From: Acidimicrobiaceae bacterium
GTDB taxonomy: Bacteria; Actinomycetota; Acidimicrobiia; Acidimicrobiales; UBA8190
Assembly: GCA_003131945.1 (NCBI GenBank)
Contig: PKWD01000217.1
Span: 2,626-8,499, forward strand
Reading direction: 5' to 3'
DNA length: 5,874 bases
Shown here: positions 5,810-5,874 of the stretch, piece by piece
Numbering within the stretch: the stretch's first letter is position 1
Layout: the number at the start of each line of letters is the position of its first letter
The notes under the pieces: generated by a model
Databases searched by the model: none
The model's input: the letters and a program-made list of their open reading frames with translations, nothing else
Told to the model about the DNA's origin: nothing
Position numbers and translations under genes: made by a program

Positions 5810-5874
5810 GGGCGCATAGCTCAGCTGGTTAGAGCGCAGCCTTCACACGGCTGAGGTCGGGGGTTCGAGTCCCT
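5810..5874 (+). tRNA. tRNA-Val (anticodon CAC), 3' end cut off by the window
   Basis: The cloverleaf can be followed base by base: acceptor strand GGGCGCA (5810-5816), TA, D-arm GCTC-AGCTGGTTA-GAGC (5819-5835), anticodon stem CAGCC (5837-5841) with GGCTG (5849-5853), seven-base loop TTCACAC with anticodon CAC at 5844-5846, five-base variable loop AGGTC, T-stem GGGGG and T-loop TTCGAGT (5864-5870). CAC reads the valine codon GUG. The window ends within the 3' side of the T-stem, so the 3' acceptor strand (expected TGCGCCC), discriminator and any encoded CCA are not visible. It is preceded by its own candidate promoter and is on the same strand as the amidase. Confidence 0.95.

Noticed and set aside
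1..5874. Insertion sequence, CRISPR array, toxin-antitoxin or defence island
   Set aside because: I found no transposase-like frame, no regularly spaced direct repeats, and no terminal inverted repeats flanking a gene. The gene content looks chromosomal and ordinary.

Overview
The window is GC-rich throughout, uses GTG as well as ATG starts, shows few clear Shine-Dalgarno sequences, and carries an acyl-CoA reductase, a TetR repressor and VOC proteins. This suggests a high-GC actinobacterium, possibly Acidimicrobiia. That assignment is inference from style and gene content, not from a phylogenetic marker.

Layout, left to right. (1) 1-1648, minus strand: the first 549 codons of a fatty acyl-CoA reductase-type protein (NAD-binding/'male sterility' family), which runs off the left edge. 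(2) 1649-1671: a very short divergent intergenic region with a perfect 16-bp palindrome (1657-1672). The palindrome ends on the first base of the next gene and contains a TANNNT-type -10 on each strand. (3) 1672-2304, plus strand: a TetR/AcrR-family regulator, probably translated from a leaderless message. (4) 2305-2346: a hairpin between convergent genes. (5) 3252-2344 and 4171-3266, minus strand: a two-gene operon in which a tandem-VOC (glyoxalase-fold) protein is followed after 13 bp by an unrecognised four-helix membrane protein. (6) 4172-4256: a divergent intergenic region with a 7-bp inverted repeat next to an excellent ribosome-binding site that is oddly out of frame with the downstream gene. 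(7) 4257-5669, plus strand: a complete amidase-signature hydrolase with an intact Lys-cisSer-Ser triad. (8) 5670-5809: a hairpin and a well-spaced promoter for (9) 5810-5874, tRNA-Val(CAC), cut by the right edge near its 3' end.

How the parts may work together: the reductase and TetR gene look like a classic divergent, autoregulated repressor-target pair, plausibly controlling acyl-CoA reduction to a fatty aldehyde or alcohol. The VOC/membrane pair, the amidase and the tRNA look like separate ordinary transcription units. I see no mobile element, CRISPR array or defence cassette, and no convincing new multigene system. The points most worth a second look are the palindrome that merges operator, promoters and start codon; the amidase start region; the degenerate second VOC half; and the unidentified membrane protein.
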